Positions 32,970 to 41,516 of a DNA stretch of 64,000 nucleotides are shown piece by piece. A program made the position numbers and the translations under genes. The notes beneath the pieces were generated by a model. That model saw nothing but the letters and a program-made list of their open reading frames with translations, did not search any database and was not told where the DNA came from. This stretch comes from Solirubrum puertoriconensis (GTDB lineage Bacteria > Bacteroidota > Bacteroidia > Cytophagales > Hymenobacteraceae), in the NCBI RefSeq assembly GCF_001483135.1, contig NZ_LNAL01000003.1:496001-560000 (forward strand), in the 5' to 3' direction. Every line of letters starts with the position of its first letter. The first letter of the stretch is position 1.

Positions 32970-33854
32970 TTACAGCTTGCCAACTTTCTTGGCTTCCACA
33001 ATCAGGTCTTCGTTCATCTTCACGTAGTCGGCGTTCTTGGCGTCGAGGGCCAGTTTGCGCGACTGCTCAGCGGAGGTTACGGCACCTTTGTAATCCTTCA
33101 TTTTCATGCGGATTTTGGCCTCCGTGTGCACGTTCCAGAACTTCGGATCGTTGGCGTTGGCCTTCTGAATCCACTCCAGGGCCTGCTTCTGATCCTTGTT
33201 GTTGTCGAAGTAGTACACCGCGGCAGCGGCCAGGTCGTTGGCGCTGGGGTTGGCATTCTTCACTACCTTCTCGTCGATCTGGGCCATTACTTTGGGCTCC
33301 ACGTCGGAGGTAACCTTGAACTTAGCACCCGTCAGCTCCCACTGCATATCCACGTTGGCGGTGGCAGGGGTAATGTCGGTGAAGTTGATGGTAAAGGTTT
33401 CAACCTTCGAGGGCACTTTGTAGGGCTTGATGGAGAAGCGCGCCACATCCTGGTCGTCCTTGAAGTTCTCCACATCGGCGCCGCGCTTGGTGTCCTTGTT
33501 CAGCACAACCAGCCACTCCGTTTTGTTCGGAATGGTGTAGATGCCGTACTCGCCGGCCGGCACCTTTTTGCCCTCCACCGTTACCTCGTCGGAAAACTTG
33601 ATGGTGGTAGTTTGGTTGGCACCCGTGCGCCAGCGGCGGCCAAAGGGCACCAGCGTACCAAACACCGTCCGGCCTTTCGCGCTGGGGCGCGAGTAAGTAA
33701 TGGTTACGTCGGTGAGGCCCACGCGCTGCTGCACGGTGCTTTTGGGGCTGGCAGCAGGGGTGCTGAGCTGAGCTTGAGCGGCCGGAGCCGAGAAAAGGAT
33801 TGCGCCTGCCAGTGCGGTGCCCGCCAGTAGCGTAGTCCGGTTCTTTAGCAACAT
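32970..33854 (-). CDS. Exported DUF2911 protein with C-terminal helical repeats
   Basis: 294 residues. A signal peptide (TTLLAGTALAGAILFSAPAAQAQ) is followed by the DUF2911 domain: STPAASPKSTVQQRVGLTDV, TITYSRPSAKGR, FGTLVPFGRRWRTGANQTTT and VPAGEYGIYTIPNKTEWLVV. The last 90 residues form helix pairs (ALEWIQKANANDPKFWNVHT, EAKIRMKMKDYKGAVTSAEQ) like TPR repeats. DUF2911 is frequent in Bacteroidota and of unknown function. The ATG at 33854 starts the signal peptide. An TACTTTTA box lies about 33 bp upstream. Confidence 0.92.
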   Translation of the reverse strand: MLLKNRTTLLAGTALAGAILFSAPAAQAQLSTPAASPKSTVQQRVGLTDVTITYSRPSAKGRTVFGTLVPFGRRWRTGANQTTTIKFSDEVTVEGKKVPAGEYGIYTIPNKTEWLVVLNKDTKRGADVENFKDDQDVARFSIKPYKVPSKVETFTINFTDITPATANVDMQWELTGAKFKVTSDVEPKVMAQIDEKVVKNANPSANDLAAAAVYYFDNNKDQKQALEWIQKANANDPKFWNVHTEAKIRMKMKDYKGAVTSAEQSRKLALDAKNADYVKMNEDLIVEAKKVGKL

Positions 33855-33950
33855 AGGAATGGGTAGAGAGGGTTGATTAGCTGCGGTAAAAGTACAGTTT
33901 TCGCGCAATGCGGCGCGTGCTTTTTGCTAATGCTGTTGGCCTAGGTGGTT

Positions 33951-34199
33951 TCAGGCCGAGTACACCCGGCCATCCACCAGCAAGCGGGCGAACGGGTCGT
34001 GGCGGTGCAAGAGGCGGTAAAACCTGAACAACGACTGCTCGGTGCGGTAGCCATATACCACAAACGACACCATGTTGCGCCCTAGGTTGCGGCCGCGGCT
34101 TACGCGGGCATCGGCATCGAGGCACTCGTAAAACAGGCGGCGCACGGTTTCAACGTCGAGGTAGTTTTCGTTGAAAGTGGCCGTGACGCGGGTTTGCAT
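33951..34199 (-). CDS. Small basic protein of unknown function
   Basis: 82 residues, no signal peptide. It is rich in Arg/Tyr/Phe (FYECLDADARVSRGRN, MVSFVVYGYRTEQSLFRFYR). The ATG at 34199 is preferred over a TTG at 34214. It lies 21 bp downstream of the YcxB-like gene on the same strand, so the two are likely co-transcribed. No family recognised. Confidence 0.6.
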   Translation of the reverse strand: MQTRVTATFNENYLDVETVRRLFYECLDADARVSRGRNLGRNMVSFVVYGYRTEQSLFRFYRLLHRHDPFARLLVDGRVYSA

Positions 34200-34220
34200 G
34201 GGCTTGGGTGCCAACCGAAC

Positions 34221-34724
34221 TTACTTCAAGCCGATGCCTTTATCGGACAGCAACTGCAGCAGTGCGGCCTCGGTAGCTGGGGCTTGCAGGCGGCCTAGGT
34301 CGATGAGGTGCGTGGCTGGCGCGGTGGTGGTGAGCAGCAGCCAATTGTTGCGGCGTTGGGCTTCGCTGATGGTGTCCCAGCGCACTTCAAGCGGGTCGCT
34401 GTGCTGGCCGGTTACGGTTATGCGCTTCGGCTCGAACGTGTAATCAAGCGCCTCGTCGGCCAAGCCCGAGGCCTCGTAGCTTTTTCTGATTTGCCCTAGG
34501 TAGTACACCAGCCCCGCCGTAACTAGAGCCAGCACCAGCACCAAAGGCGGACCGTAGAACCAAGGTGTGGCGAGGTATTTCACGTTGCCCAGGGCAATAA
34601 TGATACCCACCACTATAACTAACGGTACCGCGAAATACATCATCGACCGGTACGTGAGCGAGAAATAGAGCCGGCGGTACTCGGCAAATGGTACCCGTAC
34701 TCCGGAAACAACAATCGGCTGCAT
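34221..34724 (-). CDS. YcxB-like membrane protein
   Basis: 167 residues. Two adjacent membrane helices (about 29-48 and 53-72, YFAVPLVIVVGIIIALG and PLVLVLALVTAGLVYYLG) are followed by a cytosolic strand-rich part: PKRITVTGQHSDPLEVRWDT, ISEAQRRNNWLLLTTTA. This layout (two TM helices then a PH-like beta domain with 'W..I' and 'F/W LLL') matches the YcxB-like family. Function unknown. It is upstream of the small gene at 33951. Confidence 0.8.
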   Translation of the reverse strand: MQPIVVSGVRVPFAEYRRLYFSLTYRSMMYFAVPLVIVVGIIIALGNVKYLATPWFYGPPLVLVLALVTAGLVYYLGQIRKSYEASGLADEALDYTFEPKRITVTGQHSDPLEVRWDTISEAQRRNNWLLLTTTAPATHLIDLGRLQAPATEAALLQLLSDKGIGLK

Positions 34725-34780
34725 GCGGCCAAGTTAGCCACAGGCAGCCGATTTGGGCTGATAATACACAGATGCTAATC

Positions 34781-36631
34781 TTAGGTCAGCTCAAACTGCA
34801 GCTTCAGCAGGTTGGCGTACAGGCCGTTCTCGTTTTCGCTTAGCTCTTCGTGCGAGCCTTGCTCAACGATGCGGCCGCCGTCGATAACCAGAATCTTATC
34901 GACCTTGCGGATGGTGCTGAGGCGGTGCGCGATGATGATGCTGGTGCGGTTCTGCATCAGCTCGTCCATGGCGGCTTGCACCAATTTTTCGCTTTCCGAG
35001 TCGAGGGCCGAGGTGGCTTCGTCGAGCAGCAGAATGGCCGGGTTTTTCAGAATAGCGCGGGCAATGGCAATGCGCTGGCGCTGCCCGCCCGAAAGCTTAA
35101 TGCCACGTTCGCCCACTACGGTTTCGAGCCCCTCGGGGAACGACTGAATGAACTGCCAGGCGTTGGCGCGGCGGGCCGCGTCGATTACCTCCGCTTCGGC
35201 GGCATCGGGGCGGCCGTAGAGGATGTTTTCGCGAATGGTGCCGCCAAACAGCATCGTCTCTTGTGGCACGATGCCGATGTTGCGCCGCAGGTCGGTTAAG
35301 TCGATCTGATCCAGATCGTAGCCATCAATGCGGATTTGTCCGCCGCTGAGCTTGTAGAAGTGCATCAGCAATTGCACGATGGTGCTTTTGCCTGCTCCCG
35401 ACGGGCCTACCAATGCCACCTTTTCACCGGCCTCGATGCTGAAGCTGATGTCCTTGAGCACGGCTAAATCGGGGCGCGTGGGGTAGCGGAACTGCACGTT
35501 AGCGTACTCAATGTCGCCGCGCAGCTGCACCGGCGCTACACCCGTCGGCTTGACGGTGTGTACCGGCTCCGACTGCTCATCCAGGATTTCCAGAATGCGC
35601 TCCGAGGCACCTAGGCTGCTCTGAATTTTGCCGTACATCTCACCTAAGCCTCCTACAGAAGCGCCGACAAACATGGTGTAGACGATGAACGATACCAAGT
35701 CTCCCATGGGTAGGTAGCGAGGATCGTTATGAGGCAGAGCCACATAGGTAGCCCCTCGCCAGAGCACCAGAAAGATGCCGCCGAAGATGGCTACGATGAT
35801 AAACGACACGAAGCCCCCGCGGAACACGCTGGCTTTCAGGGCAGCCTGCACGGTGCGGTTGAGGCCGGCGCCGTAGCGGCTCACCTCGTGCTGCTCGCTC
35901 GTAAAGGCTTTCACCGAGTTGATGCCCTGCATCGTTTCCTCCACGATGATGTGGGTTTTGGCCAATTCATCCTGGGTTTGCTTCGAGAGCTTTCGGATGC
36001 TGCGCCCAAATAGAAAAGCCAGCAATACCAAGGGCGGGAACGTAGCCAGCATAAACAGCGATAGGCGCCACGATTCCCACATTATAAAGGCCACTGCGGC
36101 TAAAAGCGTCAGAATCTGCCGTACAAACTCTGCCAAAGTCAGCGTAAACGTGTCCTGAATGTTGGCTACGTCGGAAGTCAGGCGGGAGGTGATTTCGCCC
36201 ACCCGGCGCTGCTCGAAAAACGGGATCGGCAGCGTAACGAGCTTCTGGTAGAGCGTGCGGCGAATGTCGCGCACCGAAAACTCGCTAACCCGCGAGAAAA
36301 AGTAGATGCGAAAAAAGGAAAAGACCCCTTGCAGCAGCACCACGCCAAACAGCACCAAGGCAATGCCGGTAATGGTTTTGGGCAGAAAGGCCGGCAGTGT
36401 ATCGGTCTGGTGATTGGCGATGTTGACGAGGTAACCCAGCATTTTGGGCATTACCATCGTGGATACGCTACTGAACAGCAGCAACATTAGCCCCGCAATA
36501 AACGGGGCCTTGTAAGGCAGCACAAAACGGAAAATCCGCATGCCGCGCTTGAAGTTCTCTTTGGTAAGCTTGACTTTGGGTACTTCGGCATCTGCTGTAC
36601 CGCTCGTGTTCAATCCGCTTCTGGCTGCCAT
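34781..36631 (-). CDS. ABC transporter, fused membrane and ATPase domains
   Basis: 616 residues, a half-size ABC exporter. Six membrane helices (about 40-330) precede the ATPase: Walker A ALVGPSGAGKSTIVQLL, Q-loop PQETMLFGG, signature LSGGQRQRIAIARA, Walker B ILLLDEATSALD and H-loop IIAHRLSTI. The D-loop and switch His are intact. It resembles MsbA/LmrA-type exporters of lipids or drugs; the substrate is not evident. It would act as a homodimer. It is immediately downstream of a TonB-like gene with a 58-bp gap. Confidence 0.95.
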   Translation of the reverse strand: MAARSGLNTSGTADAEVPKVKLTKENFKRGMRIFRFVLPYKAPFIAGLMLLLFSSVSTMVMPKMLGYLVNIANHQTDTLPAFLPKTITGIALVLFGVVLLQGVFSFFRIYFFSRVSEFSVRDIRRTLYQKLVTLPIPFFEQRRVGEITSRLTSDVANIQDTFTLTLAEFVRQILTLLAAVAFIMWESWRLSLFMLATFPPLVLLAFLFGRSIRKLSKQTQDELAKTHIIVEETMQGINSVKAFTSEQHEVSRYGAGLNRTVQAALKASVFRGGFVSFIIVAIFGGIFLVLWRGATYVALPHNDPRYLPMGDLVSFIVYTMFVGASVGGLGEMYGKIQSSLGASERILEILDEQSEPVHTVKPTGVAPVQLRGDIEYANVQFRYPTRPDLAVLKDISFSIEAGEKVALVGPSGAGKSTIVQLLMHFYKLSGGQIRIDGYDLDQIDLTDLRRNIGIVPQETMLFGGTIRENILYGRPDAAEAEVIDAARRANAWQFIQSFPEGLETVVGERGIKLSGGQRQRIAIARAILKNPAILLLDEATSALDSESEKLVQAAMDELMQNRTSIIIAHRLSTIRKVDKILVIDGGRIVEQGSHEELSENENGLYANLLKLQFELT

Positions 36632-36689
36632 ATGGGTTCGGTCGGGGCGAGGCTACCGCGCTTCGGCAGTCTCTGCTTTCCAGACGTCT

Positions 36690-37214
36690 CTATTCAAACT
36701 TTACTTTACTCTTCTCTACCTGCAGCGTTGCGGAGTTGCCGAACGGAATGGGCACCTGCACCTGCACGGCCACGGGCTGGCCTTTGCGAGTGGCGGGTTT
36801 CCAGGCCGGCATCAGGCTTAGCACCCGCAGGGCTTCGGCGTCGCACTCGGGCGAGAGGCCTTGCACTACCTTAGGCTGGGTTAATTTGCCATCGGTGGCT
36901 ACCACAAAGGTGGTGAGCACGTGGCCGCTGAGCTGCTTGCTGCGTGCTGCCTCGGGGTACTGCACTTGCTCTTGCACAAACTGACCTAGGGCCTTCTGGC
37001 CACCCGGAAACTGCGGCGCTACATCGGGGCGGTTGGCCGCTGGGCGCGCTTGCGCCTGCATGTGGCGCGGGCGCAACACCGTGGGCTGCTTAGCCGACGC
37101 CGCTGGGGTAGTTTGCGCCGAGGCGGTACAAGCTAGCAGCGAAAGGATGACAAGTAGGTGATATCTCACGGGCAAGGCAGAATGTAGCGCGAACCGCAGG
37201 GTTGGCAAAGGCAA
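36690..37214 (-). CDS. Exported TonB C-terminal-domain protein
   Basis: 174 residues. A hydrophobic N-terminal segment (YHLLVILSLLACTASAQ) looks like a signal peptide. The C-terminal TonB domain is clear: VAPQFPGGQKALGQFVQEQV, QYPEAARSKQLSGHVLTTFV, DGKLTQPKVVQGLSPECDAE and VLSLMPAWKPATRKGQPVAV. Such stand-alone domains are common in Bacteroidota. True TonB is membrane-anchored and spans the periplasm; this form lacks a Pro-rich spacer and may instead sense or bind partners in the periplasm. Start could also be GTG at 37169. Confidence 0.88.
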   Translation of the reverse strand: MPLPTLRFALHSALPVRYHLLVILSLLACTASAQTTPAASAKQPTVLRPRHMQAQARPAANRPDVAPQFPGGQKALGQFVQEQVQYPEAARSKQLSGHVLTTFVVATDGKLTQPKVVQGLSPECDAEALRVLSLMPAWKPATRKGQPVAVQVQVPIPFGNSATLQVEKSKVKFE

Positions 37215-37285
37215 GCTCCCGCATCGCGTATGGCTGAACGATAACGCTTTAACGATACCGATGCAGCAATACGCGAAGCGGGAGC
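37215..37285. terminator. Inverted repeat between symporter and TonB-like genes
   Basis: Arms GCTCCCGCATCGCGTA (37215-37230) and TACGCGAAGCGGGAGC (37270-37285) pair with one mismatch. It lies downstream of the minus-strand symporter stop and overlaps the leader of the TonB-like gene, so it may act as terminator or leader structure. Confidence 0.5.
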
Positions 37286-37300
37286 CTCGCGCTGCGGGCG

Positions 37301-37308
37301 CAAAGGTA
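37301..37308 (-). promoter_or_regulatory. Bacteroidota-type -7 promoter box
   Basis: On the minus strand the sequence reads TACCTTTG, an exact TAnnTTTG match, in the short gap after the symporter stop. It points toward the TonB-like gene. The -33 element would fall inside the symporter coding end and is not clear. Confidence 0.5.
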
Positions 37309-37312
37309 CGCC

Positions 37313-38833
37313 CTAGCTAACCAATTCGCGGGCTATGGGGTTCACTGCCTCTTCAACCTCTGCTTTGCGCGAAATCAGCCACAGACCCACAAACGTGAGC
37401 AGGCCGTTGTAGATCAGTTTTTCGAAGCCGATTTCGTAGCCGCCAAACCACGCTGCCGAGTTCTTTACCAGCGCCCAGGTAATAATGGGCGACAGCACGC
37501 AGATGATGGGTACCCAGGTATCCTGCGGACGGCGGCGGGTATAGAGACCAAAGGCGTAAAGGCCCAGTAGGGGCCCGTAGGTGTAGCCCGCCGCATCGAA
37601 CACGGCCGATACCACGTTCTGGTCGTTGAGGGCGCGGAAGATGAGAATAATCACGATCAGCACCACCGTAAAGGCTAAGTGCGCGGCCTGGCGCATGGTT
37701 TTCTGCTGCGCCTCGGGGTAACGGCTGATGTTGAGGAAATCGACGCAGAACGAGGTGGTAAGCGCCGTAAGGGCCGAGTCGGCCGAGGCGTAGGTTACGG
37801 CAATGATGCCGAGCACAAACACGACGCCCGCGAACAGCGAGAAGTGCGTGGTGGCCAAATACGGAAACACCTTGTCGGTGTCGAGGTTGCCTTTGACGTT
37901 GAGCAGGCTAGGAATCTGATCAAGGGCTATGCCCTTCACCTCGGCAAACTTAAACAGTAGCACCCCTAGGGAGAGGAACAGCAGGTTTACGAACACCAGC
38001 GTAAGCGTAAACCAGAACATGTTCTTCTGAGCATCGCGCAAGTTGCGGCAGCTCAGGTTCTTCTGCATCAGGTCCTGGTCGAGGCCCGTCATGGTGATGG
38101 TGATGAACATGCCGGCCGCGAACAGCTTCCAGAAGTACTTCTTGTCGTTAGCATCGGCGAAGAAGAACGTTTCGGATAGGGGCGATTCGCGCACGGTTTG
38201 CACCAGGCCCGCCCACCCTAGGTTCAGCTCGTGGCCAATGAGCCCGATACTGACAATTACGCACAGCAGCATGGCCAGCGTCTGGAAGGTGTCCGTCCAG
38301 AGAATGGTTTTGAGGCCACCGCGGAAGGTGTAGAGGTAGATCAGCAGAATGCTGACGGTAACGGTAACGGCGAAGGGCACGCCCATTTGCTCGAATACAA
38401 TTACCTGCAGCACGCCCGCCACCAGAAACAAGCGGAAAGCTGCGCCAATTGCCCTGGAAAGCAAAAAGAAAAACGCCCCGGTTTTGTAGCTCCAAAACCC
38501 AAAGCGCTGCTCCAGATAGGTGTAAATACTGATGAGGTTGAGGCGGTAGTACAGCGGCAGCAGCACGGTGGCAATTACCGCGTAGCCGGCCACGTAGCCC
38601 AGCACCATGCCCATGTAGCTCCACTGGCCCGTAAGCACTTGCCCCGGCACCGAAACGAACGTAACGCCCGAAAGCGAGGTGCCAATCATGGCGAAGGCCA
38701 CCATGTACCACGGTGCATTGCGGTTGGCTACGAAGAAGGAGGCGCTGGTGGCCTTGCGCGAGGTGAGCAAGGCAATGATGATGAGCACGACAAAGTAGCC
38801 GGCTATCAGACTCAGGACTAGGGAGGGCGACAT
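37313..38833 (-). CDS. Sodium:solute symporter (SSS family)
   Basis: 506 residues, about 13 membrane helices, SSS family. Landmarks: FVANRNAPWYMVAFAMIGTS, LSGVTFVSVPGQVLTGQWSY, LEQRFGFWSYKTGAFFFLLS, TGLDQDLMQKNLSCRNLRDA, and YASADSALTALTTSFCVDFL with the sodium-site Ser/Thr cluster. It lacks the hydrophilic insertion of the symporter at 30963. Substrate unknown. Confidence 0.93.
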   Translation of the reverse strand: MSPSLVLSLIAGYFVVLIIIALLTSRKATSASFFVANRNAPWYMVAFAMIGTSLSGVTFVSVPGQVLTGQWSYMGMVLGYVAGYAVIATVLLPLYYRLNLISIYTYLEQRFGFWSYKTGAFFFLLSRAIGAAFRLFLVAGVLQVIVFEQMGVPFAVTVTVSILLIYLYTFRGGLKTILWTDTFQTLAMLLCVIVSIGLIGHELNLGWAGLVQTVRESPLSETFFFADANDKKYFWKLFAAGMFITITMTGLDQDLMQKNLSCRNLRDAQKNMFWFTLTLVFVNLLFLSLGVLLFKFAEVKGIALDQIPSLLNVKGNLDTDKVFPYLATTHFSLFAGVVFVLGIIAVTYASADSALTALTTSFCVDFLNISRYPEAQQKTMRQAAHLAFTVVLIVIILIFRALNDQNVVSAVFDAAGYTYGPLLGLYAFGLYTRRRPQDTWVPIICVLSPIITWALVKNSAAWFGGYEIGFEKLIYNGLLTFVGLWLISRKAEVEEAVNPIARELVS

Positions 38834-38903
38834 AGGCGGGGAAATAGGATGTAAAGATAACGCTCCGGCGCATGTGTACTCGGTGCCGCTCGCAGGTGCC
38901 CAA

Positions 38904-38940
38904 ACAAAAGCCCCAACCGCAAAACGGCCGGGGCTTTTGT
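38904..38940. terminator. Hairpin terminator
   Basis: Eleven-base stem ACAAAAGCCCC/GGGGCTTTTGT with an inner CCG/CGG pair. It lies between the DUF892 gene's stop side (38976) and the symporter start. On the minus strand it ends the DUF892 transcript. Confidence 0.75.
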
Positions 38941-38975
38941 TGGCAGCTTTACCAAGGCGTTGCGTCCTAGGTGGC

Positions 38976-39473
38976 TTACATCGCTTTTTGGTTGAGGTAG
39001 TTCTTCGCTAAGTCGTTCAGGCGAGTATCGGTGTCCTGCTCTTCTTCCAGCGACTTGCGCAGCAGCTGCGCCACCTGCGTGTGGCCCAGGCGGTCGGCGT
39101 AGTGGTGGGCGGTGCCGTAGCTGGCAATTTCGTAATGCTCAATCTTTTGCGAAGCGGCAATCAAGGCGGCATCCATTACCTCGTCGGTAGCCCGCTCCGA
39201 CATGGTGGCCTGGCCTTCCTTGATTAGGCCTTTCATCGCCACGCAGGTGTGCCCGTCGAGGTCCACGTCGAGGTCTTTGGCAATGCGCTCGAGGCGCTCT
39301 ACTTGGCGTTCGGTTTCGTGCAAATGCCGCTCGAAGCCCCGACGCAGGCGGCCGTCTTTTGCGGCTTCGGCCATTTGGGGCAGGGCTTCCACCAACTGCT
39401 TTTCGGCGCTGTAGAGGTCTTTTAACTGCATGACGAGCAAGTCGTCGAGCGTTTCTAGTTTATCGAACAACAT
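38976..39473 (-). CDS. Ferritin-like DUF892 (YciE/YciF family) protein, second copy
   Basis: 165 residues, closely similar to the protein at 1752-2255 (shared LETLDDLLVMQLKDLYSAEK, HTCVAMKGLIKEG, IAASQKIEHYEIASYGTA, DRLGHTQVAQLLR). The Glu/His ligand pattern is intact. The ATG at 39473 (MLFDKLETL) matches the start of the other copy; a reading extended to 39596 has a foreign-looking Cys/Ser-rich lead and was rejected. Both copies end in DLAK-Y-NQ-AM, showing recent or well-conserved duplication. Likely stress-related. Confidence 0.9.
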   Translation of the reverse strand: MLFDKLETLDDLLVMQLKDLYSAEKQLVEALPQMAEAAKDGRLRRGFERHLHETERQVERLERIAKDLDVDLDGHTCVAMKGLIKEGQATMSERATDEVMDAALIAASQKIEHYEIASYGTAHHYADRLGHTQVAQLLRKSLEEEQDTDTRLNDLAKNYLNQKAM

Positions 39474-39537
39474 AGGCGTAGGGGTTGGTAGCACTGTGCC
39501 TACGCACCACCTAGGAGCAGGTTGCCCTAGGGTATGG

Positions 39538-40566
39538 CTACTCCATTTCGGCGACGTTAAGCGGCTCGCCCGCAGCCGGCACGTGCAGCTCGGCACTCAG
39601 CCAACCTTCCGATACAATTTGCTCCAGTAAGCGCAGCGGTTCCGAAGCTGGTTCGTCGGAGAGGTCATAAGTACCATAGTGCATGGGTATCAGGTGCCCG
39701 GCTCGCAGCTGGTTGCTCACTTTGGCGGCCTCGTGAGGGTTCATGTGCGAGCGGTTCATCATAAAGGCCGGTTTGTAGGCCCCGATGGGCAGCAGCACAA
39801 TGTCCAAGGGGCCAAATTGCTCCTCGATTTGGTAGAAATGCGGGCCCTCGGCCGAGTCGCCGCCGAAGTACAGCGTACGGCCCGTGGCAACTTCGCGCAG
39901 CAAAAACGAGCCCCAAAGCACGGTGTTCAGGTCGCCAATGCCGCGGCGGTGCCAGTGCGCAGCCGGTAGGTAAAACACCTCGATGGGCGCATCGGGCCCT
40001 AGGTCGAACTGCTGCCACCAGCCGGCCTCTTGCGTAGGGGGCAGCATGCCGGCCGTACGCTTCAGCAGCTTAGCCGCGCCGAGCGGGCCTAATACTTGCA
40101 TTTTGGGGTTCTGCCGCGCCAGTAGCCGAATGGAGTCATCGTCGAGGTGGTCGCGGTGGCCGTGCGAGAGCAGCAGGTAGTTGATGCCAGTGAGGTCGGT
40201 AGGGGCGCAGGGCAGGGCGTGGCGGCGCTTTATCAGGGGCAAATCGAACAGTACCGGGTCGAACAGAAACGTGAGGCCGTTCCAGCACAGCCAGAACGAT
40301 GCGTGGCCTAGCCAGATCAGCGTATCGGGTAGTCGCTGGCGAATCACTTCGGTGCAAGGCTGCACAGCGGGTGCCCAGGTGTCCTGTTTTTTCTCCTGGG
40401 CCTGCGGGTTTTTAGTCAGAAATTTCCAACGCAGCACATTCGAAAACGTGGGTTCGTAAAGTTCCTCGCCAACGTTGGTGAACTCGCGCCCGATCATCAG
40501 ATTGCCTTCGTAGCGAGAGCGAATGATGCGCAGCTTCTCATTGCGGACGCGGTGGCTTGTAGGCAT
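39538..40566 (-). CDS. MBL-fold metallo-hydrolase (NAPE-PLD/UlaG-like)
   Basis: 342 residues. The metallo-beta-lactamase zinc motif is present as LLLSHGHRDHLDDDSI; other ligands are in AAHWHRRGI, LYFGGDSAEG and MHYGTYDL. Before it stands WLGHASFWLCWNGLTFLFDPV, typical of the NAPE-hydrolysing phospholipase D and L-ascorbate lactonase-like branch. Likely substrates are phosphodiester or ester bonds; not specified. The ATG at 40566 fits the family start; a reading to 40638 was rejected. Confidence 0.92.
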   Translation of the reverse strand: MPTSHRVRNEKLRIIRSRYEGNLMIGREFTNVGEELYEPTFSNVLRWKFLTKNPQAQEKKQDTWAPAVQPCTEVIRQRLPDTLIWLGHASFWLCWNGLTFLFDPVLFDLPLIKRRHALPCAPTDLTGINYLLLSHGHRDHLDDDSIRLLARQNPKMQVLGPLGAAKLLKRTAGMLPPTQEAGWWQQFDLGPDAPIEVFYLPAAHWHRRGIGDLNTVLWGSFLLREVATGRTLYFGGDSAEGPHFYQIEEQFGPLDIVLLPIGAYKPAFMMNRSHMNPHEAAKVSNQLRAGHLIPMHYGTYDLSDEPASEPLRLLEQIVSEGWLSAELHVPAAGEPLNVAEME

Positions 40567-40698
40567 GGAGTAATTGTGGTTTAAGCAAGAAAATAATGCA
40601 ATGCGCAGAACTGCTAATTGTATGTGAGGTGCAATCAACTACTTTAGGATCAGTATTACTTGTCAACCGCCTTAACTGTCGCTATACCGCCACTGCGT

Positions 40699-41433
40699 AT
40701 GCAAGAAATTGTACCCCAAGAAGGTCAGGAGCCACAATCTGCACTAGCAACTTTAAGCGCCGAGCAAGTAGCCGACATACAGGCTTATTTCATGACGCAG
40801 GTACTCGGCTGGCTTACCGGCGCACTTACACTTTCGGGCGGTTTGGCTATGCTAGTAGCTGCCTCGCCCGAGCTGCAAGCGCTGTTGTTTGGTACGGCAT
40901 GGGTGTTTGTAGGCGTGGTGGCAATATTGCTCATGGCAGGGTTGGTGGTAGCGCGCCGGGCGGCTGCAAGAAATACCATTACAACGATAACTGCTTTTGT
41001 GGCCTGCGTGTTGGCCGGCGGTTTGGCCCTCGGGGTGGTATTTCGGGAATACTCGGCGTATTCATTGGGCATAACCTTCTTTATCGCGTCGGGCGTAGCG
41101 GGCGCCATGATGCTGTACGGGTACTTTGCACGCATCAAAATGAGCACCTGGACGGGTACGCTGCTGGTGCTGCTGATTACGCTGGCGTTGGTCGCAGCTT
41201 CTAACCTAGTATGGCCGAACTTACTGGCTGCAGGCCTCAGCAGCTTTGCCGGCGTGCTGTTGTTTGTGCCGCTCATCGCCTACGATGCTCACAAGCTGAA
41301 AGGCAAAGCTTTTCTGGGGCTAGGCAACGAGGATACCGACCGCAAGGTGGCGGTTCGGAGTGCCTTTGGGTTGTATTTCAACTTGCTATGCTTGTTCCTG
41401 AGCTTGCTCAGCTTCACGGGAGTACACATCTGA
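40699..41433 (+). CDS. Bax inhibitor-1 (BI-1/YccA) family membrane protein
   Basis: 244 residues with seven membrane helices (about 46-66, 72-92, 102-121, 127-148, 152-172, 177-198, 220-241). Family features: YFMTQVLGWLTGALTLSGGL near the start, FIASGVAGAMMLYGYF, and the C-terminal YDAHKLKG, FGLYFNLLCLFLSLLS. BI-1 proteins are pH-sensitive calcium-leak channels or stress-associated membrane proteins. The ATG at 40699 is preferred to a TTG at 40660. Confidence 0.92.
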   Translation: MQEIVPQEGQEPQSALATLSAEQVADIQAYFMTQVLGWLTGALTLSGGLAMLVAASPELQALLFGTAWVFVGVVAILLMAGLVVARRAAARNTITTITAFVACVLAGGLALGVVFREYSAYSLGITFFIASGVAGAMMLYGYFARIKMSTWTGTLLVLLITLALVAASNLVWPNLLAAGLSSFAGVLLFVPLIAYDAHKLKGKAFLGLGNEDTDRKVAVRSAFGLYFNLLCLFLSLLSFTGVHI

Positions 41434-41466
41434 TCGGTATTCAGGCTTGCTAGGCAAGTATGTTGG

Positions 41467-41512
41467 CAAGCCCGGTCGGTGCGCTACACCGGCCGGGCTT
41501 GTCGTTTGGTTT
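41467..41512. terminator. Hairpin terminator between convergent genes
   Basis: Fifteen-base arms (41467-41481, 41487-41501) around CGCTA, with one G-T-type pair, followed by TCGTTTGGTTT. It lies between the BI-1 and MFS genes. Confidence 0.8.
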
Positions 41513-41516
41513 AGCA

